In this document: piece after piece, positions 34,107 to 42,056 of the stretch
How the letters are laid out: each line of letters starts with the position of its first letter
Numbering within the stretch: position 1 is the first letter of the stretch
NCBI RefSeq assembly: GCF_018688235.1
Contig: NZ_CP061313.1
Span: forward strand, 1,161,130-1,225,129
Length of the DNA stretch: 64,000 nt
Direction: 5' to 3'
Origin: Polynucleobacter sp. AP-Nino-20-G2
GTDB taxonomy: Bacteria > Pseudomonadota > Gammaproteobacteria > Burkholderiales > Burkholderiaceae
Position numbers and translations under genes: made by a program
Notes under the pieces: generated by a model
Databases searched by the model: none
What the model saw: the letters and a program-made list of their open reading frames with translations, nothing else
Told to the model about the DNA's origin: nothing

Positions 34107-34121
34107 ATCTATTTGGTCCCT

Positions 34122-35405
34122 ATGTTATTTACAGATCTCGGTTTATCAGAATCCATTCTTCGCGCTATTAACGAGGAAGGCTATACCAGCCCCACCCCCA
34201 TTCAAGAAAAGTCCATTCCCGCAGTTTTAAAGGGTGGAGATTTGCTGGCTGCCGCTCAAACTGGCACCGGTAAAACAGCCGGCTTTACACTCCCCATTCT
34301 TCAGCGCCTCTCCACAAGCACTAAACCTGGTTCAGGCAAACGCCAATTACGCGTGTTGATACTGACCCCGACTCGCGAATTAGCCGCCCAGGTGCAAGAA
34401 TCCGTCACCACTTATGGAAAATATACTGGCCTAAAGTCAGCGGTAATCTTTGGTGGCGTTGGCGCCAACCCTCAAATTAAAGCGATTGCAGCTGGCTTAG
34501 ATATTTTGGTGGCCACACCAGGTCGCCTGCTAGATTTAATGTCTCAGAATTGCGTATCCCTCAGTGCTATTGAAATCCTCGTATTGGATGAGGCTGACCG
34601 CATGTTGGATATGGGTTTCTTGCGCGATATTAAAAAAATTCTGGCGGCCCTTCCAAGACACCGTCAAAACTTACTCTTCTCGGCAACGTTTTCAACGGAG
34701 ATTAAAGCACTGGCGGATGGGCTACTGAATTCTCCCGCACTGATTGAGGTGGCTCGAAGCAACAGCACTAATGAAGCGATCGCCCAACTCATTCACCCGG
34801 TAGATCGAACTAAAAAACATCCATTACTCGCACATCTCATTACTAGCAATCAATGGAAACAAGTTCTAGTCTTCACCCGCACTAAACATGGTGCCAATAA
34901 ACTAGTGACACAACTGGAAAAAGATGGCATTACCGCCATGGCCATTCATGGAAATAAAAGCCAAAGTGCTCGCACAAAAGCATTGGCAGAATTTAAAGAT
35001 GGAAAAATTACCGTATTGGTAGCCACCGATATTGCCGCACGCGGAATTGATATCGACCAACTCCCCCATGTTGTGAACTACGACCTGCCTAACGTTTCGG
35101 AAGACTACGTTCACCGTATTGGTCGCACCGGTAGAGCTGGATCTAACGGTGTAGCGGTTTCCTTAGTCTGCGTCGATGAACACCAGATGTTGCGGGATAT
35201 CGAAAAACTCATCAAACAAAAACTGCCACAAGAGGTGATTGCGGGATTTGAGCCGGATCCTAATGCGGTTGCGCAGCCGATTCAACTGCGCAGTCAGCAA
35301 CACCAACAATCCAGAAAGCCTCGTCCAGCTGGTGGTGGCAATGGTGGCAGTGGAAAACCGGCTGCCAAGCGTAGCAGTCCCCCAAAAAGAAGTTTTTCTA
35401 GATAA
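34122..35405 (+). CDS. DEAD-box RNA helicase, RhlE-like
   Basis: ATP-dependent RNA unwinding enzyme, about 427 residues from the ATG at 34122; a TTG nine bases earlier is the alternative. Motifs in order: the Q motif FTDLGLSESILRAINEEGYTSPTPIQ, AQTGTGKT, PTRELAAQV, TPGRLLD, DEAD, SAT, and HRIGRTGRAG. The C-terminal tail is basic and Gly/Ser/Gln-rich (after residue 385), typical of RhlE and useful for RNA binding. It ends 15 bases before a pseudogene remnant on the opposite strand. Confidence 0.93.
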   Translation: MLFTDLGLSESILRAINEEGYTSPTPIQEKSIPAVLKGGDLLAAAQTGTGKTAGFTLPILQRLSTSTKPGSGKRQLRVLILTPTRELAAQVQESVTTYGKYTGLKSAVIFGGVGANPQIKAIAAGLDILVATPGRLLDLMSQNCVSLSAIEILVLDEADRMLDMGFLRDIKKILAALPRHRQNLLFSATFSTEIKALADGLLNSPALIEVARSNSTNEAIAQLIHPVDRTKKHPLLAHLITSNQWKQVLVFTRTKHGANKLVTQLEKDGITAMAIHGNKSQSARTKALAEFKDGKITVLVATDIAARGIDIDQLPHVVNYDLPNVSEDYVHRIGRTGRAGSNGVAVSLVCVDEHQMLRDIEKLIKQKLPQEVIAGFEPDPNAVAQPIQLRSQQHQQSRKPRPAGGGNGGSGKPAAKRSSPPKRSFSR

Positions 35406-35420
35406 ACACCAGTAAAATAG

Positions 35421-35822
35421 CGGCCGAGCGCACTCGACATCTTTGGAATCTCCACCCACCATGAAAGTCAATGTGCCGGCTTGCGCCCCAGCAGTCCCAC
35501 CAGAAACGGGAGCATCAATCATGGCAAAACCCTTTGCTTTTGCCTGAGCAGCGACTGCCTGAGCAACCTTTGGAGAAATCGTGGAGCAATCCATGAGCAA
35601 TGCTTTTGGATTGGCATGAGCCAGCAAGCCTGCATCACCCAAATACAAAGCCTCTACATGTCGCTAAGCTGGCAACATAGTAATGATCACCTCGACATCC
35701 TTGGCAGCCTCTAGGGCGCTCGCCGCAGGAATACCGGCTGAAGCCTTAAAGCTATCCAGTTGAGACTGCACTAAATCAAATCCTAGAACTTGATGCCCTG
35801 CTTTCGACAAAGCGATCTTCAT
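35421..35822 (-). pseudogene. Remnant of 3-hydroxyisobutyrate dehydrogenase (mmsB-like)
   Basis: The minus strand encodes part of a 6-phosphogluconate-dehydrogenase-like oxidoreductase: KAGHQVLGFDLVQSQL, EVIITMLPA, then an in-frame TAG (35666-35664), then HVEALYLGDAGLL, LLMDCSTISP and APVSGGTAGAQAGTLTFMVGG. The Rossmann GxGxxG start is missing and the sequence stops near residue 165 of about 295, where it meets the helicase gene. Truncation at both ends plus the stop mark a decaying gene. It fills the 35406-35913 gap, in which I see nothing else. Confidence 0.85.
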
Positions 35823-35913
35823 AGAGCCCCTGTTTTTAATATGCGATGATGAATTTCTAATATCTCACTATAGCTTGCCTATACTCTAGTGAAGAAATTG
35901 ATGGAGGATGGCA

Positions 35914-36207
35914 ATGACTACCAAAGTAATTGGCTTAATTCAGTTAAACGATCAAGATGCATTTGAGCAATACCGCAGCCAGGTAGGTCAAACGGTCGAA
36001 CACTACGAAGGCAAAATCAGCGCTCGAGGAGTGGTAAATCAACTCTTCTGGAATGAATTAGCTTGTTATGCATTTGAAGCTTTTGTGGAGCTAGAGTTTC
36101 CAGACCTAGATCATGCCAAGGCTTGGGCTGGTAGCGCGGAATACCAAGCTTTGCTAGCGGTACGGAGCAAGGCGATGAAGTTAACGCTATTTTCTGCATC
36201 GACCTGA
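35914..36207 (+). CDS. DUF1330 family protein
   Basis: A 97-residue protein with a dimeric ferredoxin-like (ABM-like) fold, of unknown function. The ATG at 35914 is chosen because GGAGG lies six bases upstream; the ATG at 35908 abuts that site. Sequence marks are IGLIQLNDQDAFEQYRSQVGQTVEHYEGKI, then FVELEFPDLDHAKAWAGSAEYQALLAVRSKA, as in the family. Single gene, ended by a shared terminator. Confidence 0.9.
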   Translation: MTTKVIGLIQLNDQDAFEQYRSQVGQTVEHYEGKISARGVVNQLFWNELACYAFEAFVELEFPDLDHAKAWAGSAEYQALLAVRSKAMKLTLFSAST

Positions 36208-36219
36208 TCATTCAAGATG

Positions 36220-36260
36220 CGCAAAAAATAAAGCCTAGCTCCTTATGAGGGCTAGGCTTA
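36220..36260. terminator. Bidirectional terminator between DUF1330 and histone-like genes
   Basis: AAGCCTAGC (36231-36239) pairs with GCTAGGCTT (36251-36259), with two more G-containing pairs inward. The minus-strand side is followed by TATTTTTTG, so it mainly ends the histone-like gene; the plus side has a weaker T tract. Confidence 0.8.
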
Positions 36261-36282
36261 AAATTTCAGCAGTAGAAATAAA

Positions 36283-36471
36283 TTACTTCTTAGCTTCCAT
36301 CGCCTCTTTAGCGGCAGTGATTTCCTTGCGACGCTCTTTGCAAGCGCCAGCAATTTCTTGCAAGGCTTTACGTGCGCGCGCAGCAGATGCTTTAACGCCT
36401 TTTTCAATAAACTTTTCGTTTTCCGCTTTGTATGTCTCAAAAGCAGCTAACAATGTATCGTGTTGTGACAT
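36283..36471 (-). CDS. Small histone-H1-like DNA-binding protein
   Basis: A 62-residue basic protein starting at ATG 36471, with GGAG five bases upstream; the frame extends to 36558 but without a ribosome site. Sequence MSQHDTLLAAFETYKAENEK followed by KASAARARKALQEIAGACKERRKEITAAKEAMEAKK resembles the small histone H1-like (Hc1-type) proteins found in Burkholderiales, with Lys/Arg/Ala-rich helices. A role in nucleoid compaction is inferred from composition. Confidence 0.7.
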   Translation of the reverse strand: MSQHDTLLAAFETYKAENEKFIEKGVKASAARARKALQEIAGACKERRKEITAAKEAMEAKK

Positions 36472-36629
36472 CTTGTCTCCCATTGATCTGTAAATATTGA
36501 TAACCGACAGCCAAGCCAGTATATCCCCATAAAAAGTATCAGAATTACAAGCCCACATCAGGGATAACTCTTATACGGTAAATATCCTCCAAAATAGCTA
36601 AAAGACTATAAAAAACACTGGAGACCCTC

Positions 36630-37607
36630 GTGAAAGTTAGAAATATCCTCGTTTTGCTGGCTATGAGCATTCTTAGCCTCTCAAGCTTCGCCCAGGCCGC
36701 TCAATGGCCCATCCCCAACAAGCCAATCACCTTTATTAACCCCTTCCCTCCAGGCGGTGCAGTTGATGCCTTTGGGCGACCCCTGGCCAAGCAACTCTCC
36801 ACCCAATTGGGAGCCTCCATCATTGTTGATAACCGCGGTGGCGCAGGTGGAACCCTGGGCGCAGCTGCTGCCGCAAAAATGGCGCCTGATGGATATACCT
36901 GGCTACTAGGTGCGGTGCACCACTCCATTGCGCCAAGCATGTACACCAATCTCTCATATGACATCACCAAAGACTTTGAGCCCATCGCCATTATTGGCAG
37001 CGTACCGCATGTGATCGTCGTCAATCCCAAAAAGTTTCCTAAAAATGATCTGAAATCCATCATTGAGGAAATTCGGAAGCATCCTGGAAAATATAACTAC
37101 GCATCTACAGGCAATGGAACATCCCAGCATCTCACCGGCGAACTATTTAAGATGCAAAATAAATTGTTCATCACTCACATTCCTTACCGAGGGACGGGGC
37201 CAGCGCTGCAGGACTTGGTAGCAGGTCAAGTAGACATGATGTTTGATACGCTTGCTGGTGCGGCGCCATTTATTAAAAATGGTCAACTCATTGCCGTTGC
37301 GGTGGCCACCCAAAAACGTGTAGATGCATTTCCGAATGTACCAACCGCTCAAGAACTTGGCATTAGCAACTTCATTGTGTCTAGCTGGTATGCCCTGTGG
37401 GCCATCAAGGGAACGCCCAAAGAGATTGTCGACAAAATGAGCGCCGAAGTTCAAATCGCCCTAGCCTCACCCGACATCAAAGAGCGTTGGGCTGCGATGG
37501 GAGCAACCGCACCAAAAATGAGTCGCACTGAATTAGCGAACTACATCAACCAGGAAATTATTCGCTGGGGTGAGGTAGTTAAAAAATCAAACGCCAAATT
37601 AGATTAA
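36630..37607 (+). CDS. Bug family (tripartite tricarboxylate transporter) solute-binding receptor
   Basis: A 325-residue periplasmic receptor. Signal peptide ends at AQA. Mature start WPIPNKPITFINPFPPGGAVDAFGRPLAK, then IIVDNRGGAGGTLGAAAAAKM and HLTGELFKMQNKLFITHIPYRGTGPALQDL match the family. No permease genes adjoin. It is 40 bases upstream of a multi-domain rhodanese gene in the same direction, with no clear terminator between, so a link to sulfur compound use is possible but unproven. Confidence 0.93.
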   Translation: MKVRNILVLLAMSILSLSSFAQAAQWPIPNKPITFINPFPPGGAVDAFGRPLAKQLSTQLGASIIVDNRGGAGGTLGAAAAAKMAPDGYTWLLGAVHHSIAPSMYTNLSYDITKDFEPIAIIGSVPHVIVVNPKKFPKNDLKSIIEEIRKHPGKYNYASTGNGTSQHLTGELFKMQNKLFITHIPYRGTGPALQDLVAGQVDMMFDTLAGAAPFIKNGQLIAVAVATQKRVDAFPNVPTAQELGISNFIVSSWYALWAIKGTPKEIVDKMSAEVQIALASPDIKERWAAMGATAPKMSRTELANYINQEIIRWGEVVKKSNAKLD

Positions 37608-37647
37608 ATCAATCATTAGCTAAACATATAACTCAACAGAAAATCGT

Positions 37648-39231
37648 ATGTCCATCAAAACTCAAGATTACGCATTCATTCGCAATAAACTGCTGAATAA
37701 AGAAGAGATTGCACTCCTAGATGTGCGCGAAGAAGATCCGCACGCTCAAGAGCATCCTTTATTCGCGGCGAATCTACCTCTATCCCGCATCGAAGTCGAT
37801 GCACTCAGCAAGCTTCCAAAAAAAGATGTACCCATCGTTACCCTTGATGATGGTGAAGGTGATGCCCAGCTAGCAGCCCAAAGACTGTCTGATTTAGGAT
37901 ACTCAAATGTTGCTGTATTTGGAGGTGGCGTCAAAGCCTGGAAGGCTGCAGGTGGCGAGGTATTTAAAGATGTCAATGTCCCCAGCAAATCCTTTGGTGA
38001 GCTTGTTGAATCCAAAAGACACACACCTTCTTTGTCTGCGCAGGAAGTAAAAAAACTGCTTGATGATGAGGCGGATGTGGTGGTGGTTGATGTGCGACGC
38101 TTTGATGAATACCAAACCATGAGTATCCCCACTGGTATCAGCGTTCCCGGCGCTGAACTCGTTTTACGTGTTCCCGAACTAGCCCCCAACCCCAAGACAA
38201 GAGTGATTGTGAATTGCGCAGGAAGAACCCGCAGCATCATCGGCACCCAATCACTGATCAATGCGGGTATTCCCAATCAGGTAAATGCCTTACGTAACGG
38301 CACTATTGGCTGGACTCTAGCAGGACAAGAGCTCGATAAAGGACAAAGTCGGAAATTTTCCGAAGTCAGCACCCTTACCGCAAATGAAGCTGCGCAACGA
38401 GCACGTAGCGTTGCCGATCGAGCTGGCGTCAAGCGCGCAACAACTGCCGACATTCAGAAATGGCAGTCTCAGAAGGATCGCACCACCTACTTTTTTGACA
38501 CCAGAACACCTGAAGAGTACGAAGCTGGTCACCTCCCAGGATTTCGCTCGGTGCCTGGCGGCCAACTTGTTCAAGAAACAGAAATGGTCGCCCCCGTCCG
38601 CGGTGCCCGCATCGTACTGTGCGACCCAAGTGGCGTGAGAGCTAATATGCCCGCCTCATGGCTTGCGCAAATGGCATGGGATGTTTATGTGCTCGATGGC
38701 GTCAATATGAGCGACCTGACCGAGACAGGCCCGTGGCAACCACCACTACCTTCAATTCCCTCAAGCAAAGCGGTAGATGCTAAAACAGCTTCCACCTGGC
38801 TCAAAAACGATAGTGGAACGGTATTTGTAGATGTCAGCACGCATGCCCAGTACGCAAAAGGGCATATTCCAGGCAGCTGGTTTGCCCTACGTTCACAATT
38901 TTTAAATGCTTTGAAAAAATTACCTAAAGCCGATCGCTATGTCCTCACCAGTACAACGGGCGAGCTCGCTACATTTGCGGCTAATGAAATACAGGCACTG
39001 ACAGCTGCAGAAGTAGTGGTTTTATCAGGCGGGAATAAAGCATGGGTAGATGCAGGACTTGAGCTTGAGAAAGGCTCCACTCGCTTAGCCTCACCTCCTT
39101 TAGATCGCTATAAGCGCCCCTACGAGGGAACTAGCGTCGACCCAGCGGCGATGCAAGCCTATTTGGATTGGGAGTTTGGCCTGGTGGAACAACTGGGCAA
39201 GGATGGCACCCATCACTTCTGGGTGCTTTAA
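37648..39231 (+). CDS. Four-domain rhodanese-like sulfurtransferase
   Basis: A 527-residue cytosolic protein with four tandem rhodanese folds. Domain 1 (about 5-105) has no active cysteine (DDGEGD loop). Domain 2 (128-230) has C190 in NCAGRTRS, a good persulfide-forming loop. Domain 3 (265-355) has C325 in LCDPSGVRA. Domain 4 (375-475) has TSTTGE in place of the Cys loop. So active and inactive domains lie inactive-active-active-inactive. It ends with a conserved-looking RYKRPYEGTSVDPAAMQAYL segment and lies next to Bug and exported FAH genes. Transfers sulfane sulfur in principle; partners unknown. Confidence 0.88.
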   Translation: MSIKTQDYAFIRNKLLNKEEIALLDVREEDPHAQEHPLFAANLPLSRIEVDALSKLPKKDVPIVTLDDGEGDAQLAAQRLSDLGYSNVAVFGGGVKAWKAAGGEVFKDVNVPSKSFGELVESKRHTPSLSAQEVKKLLDDEADVVVVDVRRFDEYQTMSIPTGISVPGAELVLRVPELAPNPKTRVIVNCAGRTRSIIGTQSLINAGIPNQVNALRNGTIGWTLAGQELDKGQSRKFSEVSTLTANEAAQRARSVADRAGVKRATTADIQKWQSQKDRTTYFFDTRTPEEYEAGHLPGFRSVPGGQLVQETEMVAPVRGARIVLCDPSGVRANMPASWLAQMAWDVYVLDGVNMSDLTETGPWQPPLPSIPSSKAVDAKTASTWLKNDSGTVFVDVSTHAQYAKGHIPGSWFALRSQFLNALKKLPKADRYVLTSTTGELATFAANEIQALTAAEVVVLSGGNKAWVDAGLELEKGSTRLASPPLDRYKRPYEGTSVDPAAMQAYLDWEFGLVEQLGKDGTHHFWVL

Positions 39232-39242
39232 ATCCTTGTGTT

Positions 39243-39262
39243 TGAGGTCCACCAGGACCTCA
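39243..39262. terminator. Hairpin between convergent rhodanese and FAH genes
   Basis: TGAGGTCC, loop ACCA, GGACCTCA: eight perfect pairs in the 34-base convergent gap. No T run follows on either strand, so it is a weak or Rho-assisted terminator at best. Confidence 0.45.
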
Positions 39263-39265
39263 CCA

Positions 39266-40312
39266 TCAGGCAATCTTATTGCGAATAATTCCCACGCCAG
39301 TGATTTCAGTTTCCATCATATCGCCAGGCTTTAAAAATTCTGGGGGTTTTCTGCTGTAACCCACTCCTGATGGAGTGCCAGTCGCAATGATGTCGCCAGG
39401 CAATAAAGTGAGGCTACGGGAGAGCTCAGCAATAATCACCGGAATCTTGAAATACATTTGCTTGTAGCTGGCGTTTTGCTTTTCTACACCATTCACTCGG
39501 CAAATAATGCGAGTGTCATCAAGATTCACGCCGCCGGCAGTCACTACCCATGGGCCCATAGGGCCATGGCCATCCAAGCTCTTGCCTTTAAACCATTGTC
39601 CAGAATGACGCTTCTGCTGAACATCGCGGGCAGTCGTATCGTTATAAGCTGAATAACCAAAAACATACTCCATCGCATTCGCTTCGGAAATGTTTTTACC
39701 CTTCTTACCAATCACGACCGCCAACTCAGCTTCCCAGTCAATCATGGTGGAGTAGCTGCCGTCGTAAGGAATGGAGTCAAAAGGGCCATTCATGGTTTGC
39801 GTGCCTTTAGTAAAGAGTACGGGAACCGTTGGGTACTCTTTTACCGTTTTATCAGCGCGACTTTGCATACCCTCATCGAAGTGATCCAAATAATTCCAGC
39901 CCACACAGTAGATATTGCTTTGTGGCTTAGGAATCGGGGATAGCAAAATGACTTGGTTTACATTCTGAAAATTGCCGCTGCGATTTTTGAAAATATTTGC
40001 AAGCTCTAGCAATCCTTGATTGCCTGAAGCCGCCAAAGAAATCATGGAGCTCGGATCAAATGAGAGTTGCACCTTTTGCTTAGAAGCTTGCGCAGGAATA
40101 TCCACCACCAAACCATCATTAGTAACTAGGCCCAAGCGTGAACTAGCGCCCATCTTCGGCAAATAATTTGCCACCCTAAACCCAGCCTTACCAGTAAGCG
40201 GTTCCACAACAATGGGGGTGCGCCCAGTAGCTGTAGAAACATTGGGCATGAGCATGCCACCAATTGCAGTAGTTGCACCAATTTTCAATACATCACGACG
40301 ATTGCTATCCAT
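39266..40312 (-). CDS. Tat-exported fumarylacetoacetate hydrolase family protein
   Basis: A 348-residue FAH-fold protein. Unusually it begins MDSNRRDVLKIGATTAIGG, a twin-arginine signal (NRRDVLK plus a weakly hydrophobic stretch), so it should be folded with its metal in the cytosol and sent to the periplasm. The catalytic domain shows YCVGWNYLDHFDEG, DWEAELAVVIGKKGKN, FGYSAYNDTTARD and LLPGDIIATGTPSGVGYSRKPPEFLKPGD. The first 100 residues form an N-terminal FAH cap region. Most FAH enzymes are cytosolic. Substrate unknown. Confidence 0.88.
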   Translation of the reverse strand: MDSNRRDVLKIGATTAIGGMLMPNVSTATGRTPIVVEPLTGKAGFRVANYLPKMGASSRLGLVTNDGLVVDIPAQASKQKVQLSFDPSSMISLAASGNQGLLELANIFKNRSGNFQNVNQVILLSPIPKPQSNIYCVGWNYLDHFDEGMQSRADKTVKEYPTVPVLFTKGTQTMNGPFDSIPYDGSYSTMIDWEAELAVVIGKKGKNISEANAMEYVFGYSAYNDTTARDVQQKRHSGQWFKGKSLDGHGPMGPWVVTAGGVNLDDTRIICRVNGVEKQNASYKQMYFKIPVIIAELSRSLTLLPGDIIATGTPSGVGYSRKPPEFLKPGDMMETEITGVGIIRNKIA

Positions 40313-40419
40313 ACATCTCCTTATCTATTTTTCTTGTTATCGATATTCCGAATGCCGGAACTCTCTTCGACAATATTAATGCCAAAGTAAACCGGCGGCA
40401 GAAAAGCGAAAAGAAGGCT

Positions 40420-40743
40420 ATGCTCAATCCTATGCGCTCTTTATTAACCCCTATTTATATTGCCGCCTTCGGTATGCTCGGCTCTGGGCTTATAGCATGC
40501 AGCTCAGACTCGTATACCACCTGGAGTTGCAGCAATGAATCGCAAGTCAAGCTGACGATGGTCCTCAAAAAAACACAGATGCTATTTCAAGATCAAGCAT
40601 TTAGCTATTGCGGCAGTCTCGGGACCAATAGCTACTTTGACGTAAAGTGCCCTGCCCAACCCCAGGACTCAGCCCAAGTATTTACCCCTAGCACCGGTCA
40701 ACTCCTTAGCAATGGAAATGTGTTCTCTTGTAATGCCCTCTAA
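40420..40743 (+). CDS. Small lipoprotein of unknown function
   Basis: A 107-residue predicted lipoprotein. The start at 40420 follows AGAAGG; the frame extends back to 40273 but would overlap the divergent FAH gene. The signal ends in lipobox LIAC (Cys27). The mature part contains CSNESQVKLTMVLKKTQM and three further cysteines (YCGSL, VKCPAQ, FSCNAL) that could pair. I do not recognise a family. It overlaps the next gene by up to 11 bases. Confidence 0.65.
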   Translation: MLNPMRSLLTPIYIAAFGMLGSGLIACSSDSYTTWSCSNESQVKLTMVLKKTQMLFQDQAFSYCGSLGTNSYFDVKCPAQPQDSAQVFTPSTGQLLSNGNVFSCNAL

Positions 40744-40969
40744 GAAAATAAATCCATTAAGCCCAAAAAAGCTATTGCTCACCAAGTGGACGGCGGCTCA
40801 CCCCAAAAATAAGCGAAAGCATTTTTTGGTGAGCAAAGTGATTGCCCCCGACCTACCAGATGAGGCGATTGAATTGGTTGAAATTGAAGCGATTTACGAT
40901 AAATACAGACAAACGATTGCGTGGCGCGAACTCTGCGATAGTGAACATTGGATTCAGGGGTGGGTGTAA
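40733..40969 (+). CDS. TIGR02450 family Trp-rich protein
   Basis: A small (about 78-residue) conserved protein of unknown function. Sequence NPLSPKKLLLTKWTAAHPKNK, then HFLVSKVI and a C-terminal TIAWRELCDSEHWIQGWV, matches the TIGR02450 pattern with conserved Trp residues. The start is uncertain: ATG 40733 fits the family length, while ATG 40712 and 40718 are in frame upstream. It overlaps the lipoprotein gene end. Confidence 0.82.
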   Translation: MPSKKINPLSPKKLLLTKWTAAHPKNKRKHFLVSKVIAPDLPDEAIELVEIEAIYDKYRQTIAWRELCDSEHWIQGWV

Positions 40970-40998
40970 AAAAAGCCGCCTACTAAAAGTAGACGGCT
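40965..40998 (-). terminator. Rho-independent terminator of the phasin-like gene
   Basis: AGCCGCCTACT (40974-40984) and AGTAGACGGCT (40988-40998) pair at 10 of 11 positions around a loop of three A. Read on the minus strand it is followed by a run of T, so it ends the gene at 41023-41550; it also abuts the plus-strand Trp-rich gene. Confidence 0.88.
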
Positions 40999-41022
40999 AG
41001 CGAACGAGTGGTACCGCTTTAG

Positions 41023-41550
41023 CTACTTCGTTTTCCCCTTGGAATCAGACGCTTTTCTGAGGTGCTCTTCAATATTCTTTTCAGCAGCATCCGCAACCTG
41101 ATTCACAATCTTTCTACCCTCTTTAAACATTTTTTGCCCCGCGCTTGACATGTCATGAACTACCTTCGACAACTTATCCGCATGCGTAGGCATCTTGCTT
41201 TCAGCCTCTTCTAGCCAAGCAACTAGGGAAGATCGCACCTTTTCCAAATGCTTCTCAGTTTCATCCGCAGCATCTTCACCTAAATCCTTAAGGACAGACT
41301 TAACCTTCTTTTGATACACGGTTGCACGCTTCGCAGCTTCTTTTGTAGCCGCTTCTTGTAAATCCTTCAGCTTCACCAAATCATTCTTAGCGGCAGACTT
41401 GGCACTCTCCATCGCATTTTTCATGCCCCATTGAATTTCCGCAAGGTGGTGCTCACTCAAATCCTTAGCGGCATCTAGTAGCTTATTTGAATACGCGAAC
41501 AATTCTTTTGCCTTTTCCTGTTGCCATGCCTGAAGATCTTTTTGATTCAT
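41023..41550 (-). CDS. Phasin-like amphipathic helical protein
   Basis: A 175-residue, Ala/Lys/Glu-rich, almost wholly helical protein with no signal peptide. Heptad-like segments run throughout (LLDAAKDLSEHHLAEIQWGMKN; AATKEAAKRATVYQKKVKSVL). It resembles phasins, which coat polyhydroxyalkanoate granules, and the apolipoprotein-like helical proteins. The presence of 3-hydroxybutyrate dehydrogenase at 63191 shows the cell uses this polymer chemistry, but no granule genes adjoin. The family assignment rests on composition. Confidence 0.6.
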   Translation of the reverse strand: MNQKDLQAWQQEKAKELFAYSNKLLDAAKDLSEHHLAEIQWGMKNAMESAKSAAKNDLVKLKDLQEAATKEAAKRATVYQKKVKSVLKDLGEDAADETEKHLEKVRSSLVAWLEEAESKMPTHADKLSKVVHDMSSAGQKMFKEGRKIVNQVADAAEKNIEEHLRKASDSKGKTK

Positions 41551-41666
41551 CGCTTCTCTCCCTTGATGTAGATAAAAGTATTAACAATTATTGAATCTAT
41601 ACTCTTACTCTATACCCAAATCTGAGGCTTGCCAATCACCTGATTTACTGGCATTAAAATGAACAG

Positions 41667-42056
41667 ATGAGCGAAAGAAAAACCCCTTACGAAATGATTG
41701 GCGGCAGCGCAAAGGTCGATGAATTAGTGGATCGCTTTTACGATTTGATGGCGCTTGAAGAACCCTTTGCGCAATTACGTGCCATGCACCCCCAAGATCT
41801 ATCCAGCTCGAGAGATAAATTAAAGCTGTTTTTATCCGGATGGTTGGGCGGCCCAGATGTTTATTCACCCAAACATGGCCACCCTATGTTGCGGGCAAGG
41901 CACCTCCCCTTCAAGATTGGCATTCAGGAGCGAAATCAGTGGTTAGCATGCATGTACCGCGCGCTTGAAGATTGTGGCATTGATGGCCAACTAGGTGCGC
42001 AACTAGAAGAATCTTTCTTTAATACAGCTGATTGGATGAGAAACCAGGCGAATTAA
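41667..42056 (+). CDS. Group II truncated haemoglobin
   Basis: A 129-residue haem protein binding O2 or NO. Marks of group II: the proximal-helix segment GHPMLRARHLPFKI with His79, and Trp92 (G8) in NQWLACM; the N-terminal YEMIGGSAKVDELVDRFYDLM is standard. Roles reported for this group include NO detoxification and peroxide handling. The stop overlaps the 3' end of a convergent Bug gene by four bases. Confidence 0.94.
   Translation: MSERKTPYEMIGGSAKVDELVDRFYDLMALEEPFAQLRAMHPQDLSSSRDKLKLFLSGWLGGPDVYSPKHGHPMLRARHLPFKIGIQERNQWLACMYRALEDCGIDGQLGAQLEESFFNTADWMRNQAN

Noticed and set aside
35163..35648. Intact-looking minus-strand ORF spanning the helicase 3' end
   Set aside because: Only its first part is dehydrogenase-like; the rest is antisense to the helicase. 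The frame continues past a TAG upstream, so it is a pseudogene fragment.
36472..36558. Longer start for the histone-like protein
   Set aside because: No ribosome site, and the family begins at the internal MSQHDT after GGAG.
40273..40419. N-terminal extension of the small lipoprotein
   Set aside because: It overlaps the divergent FAH gene and hides a normal lipoprotein signal.
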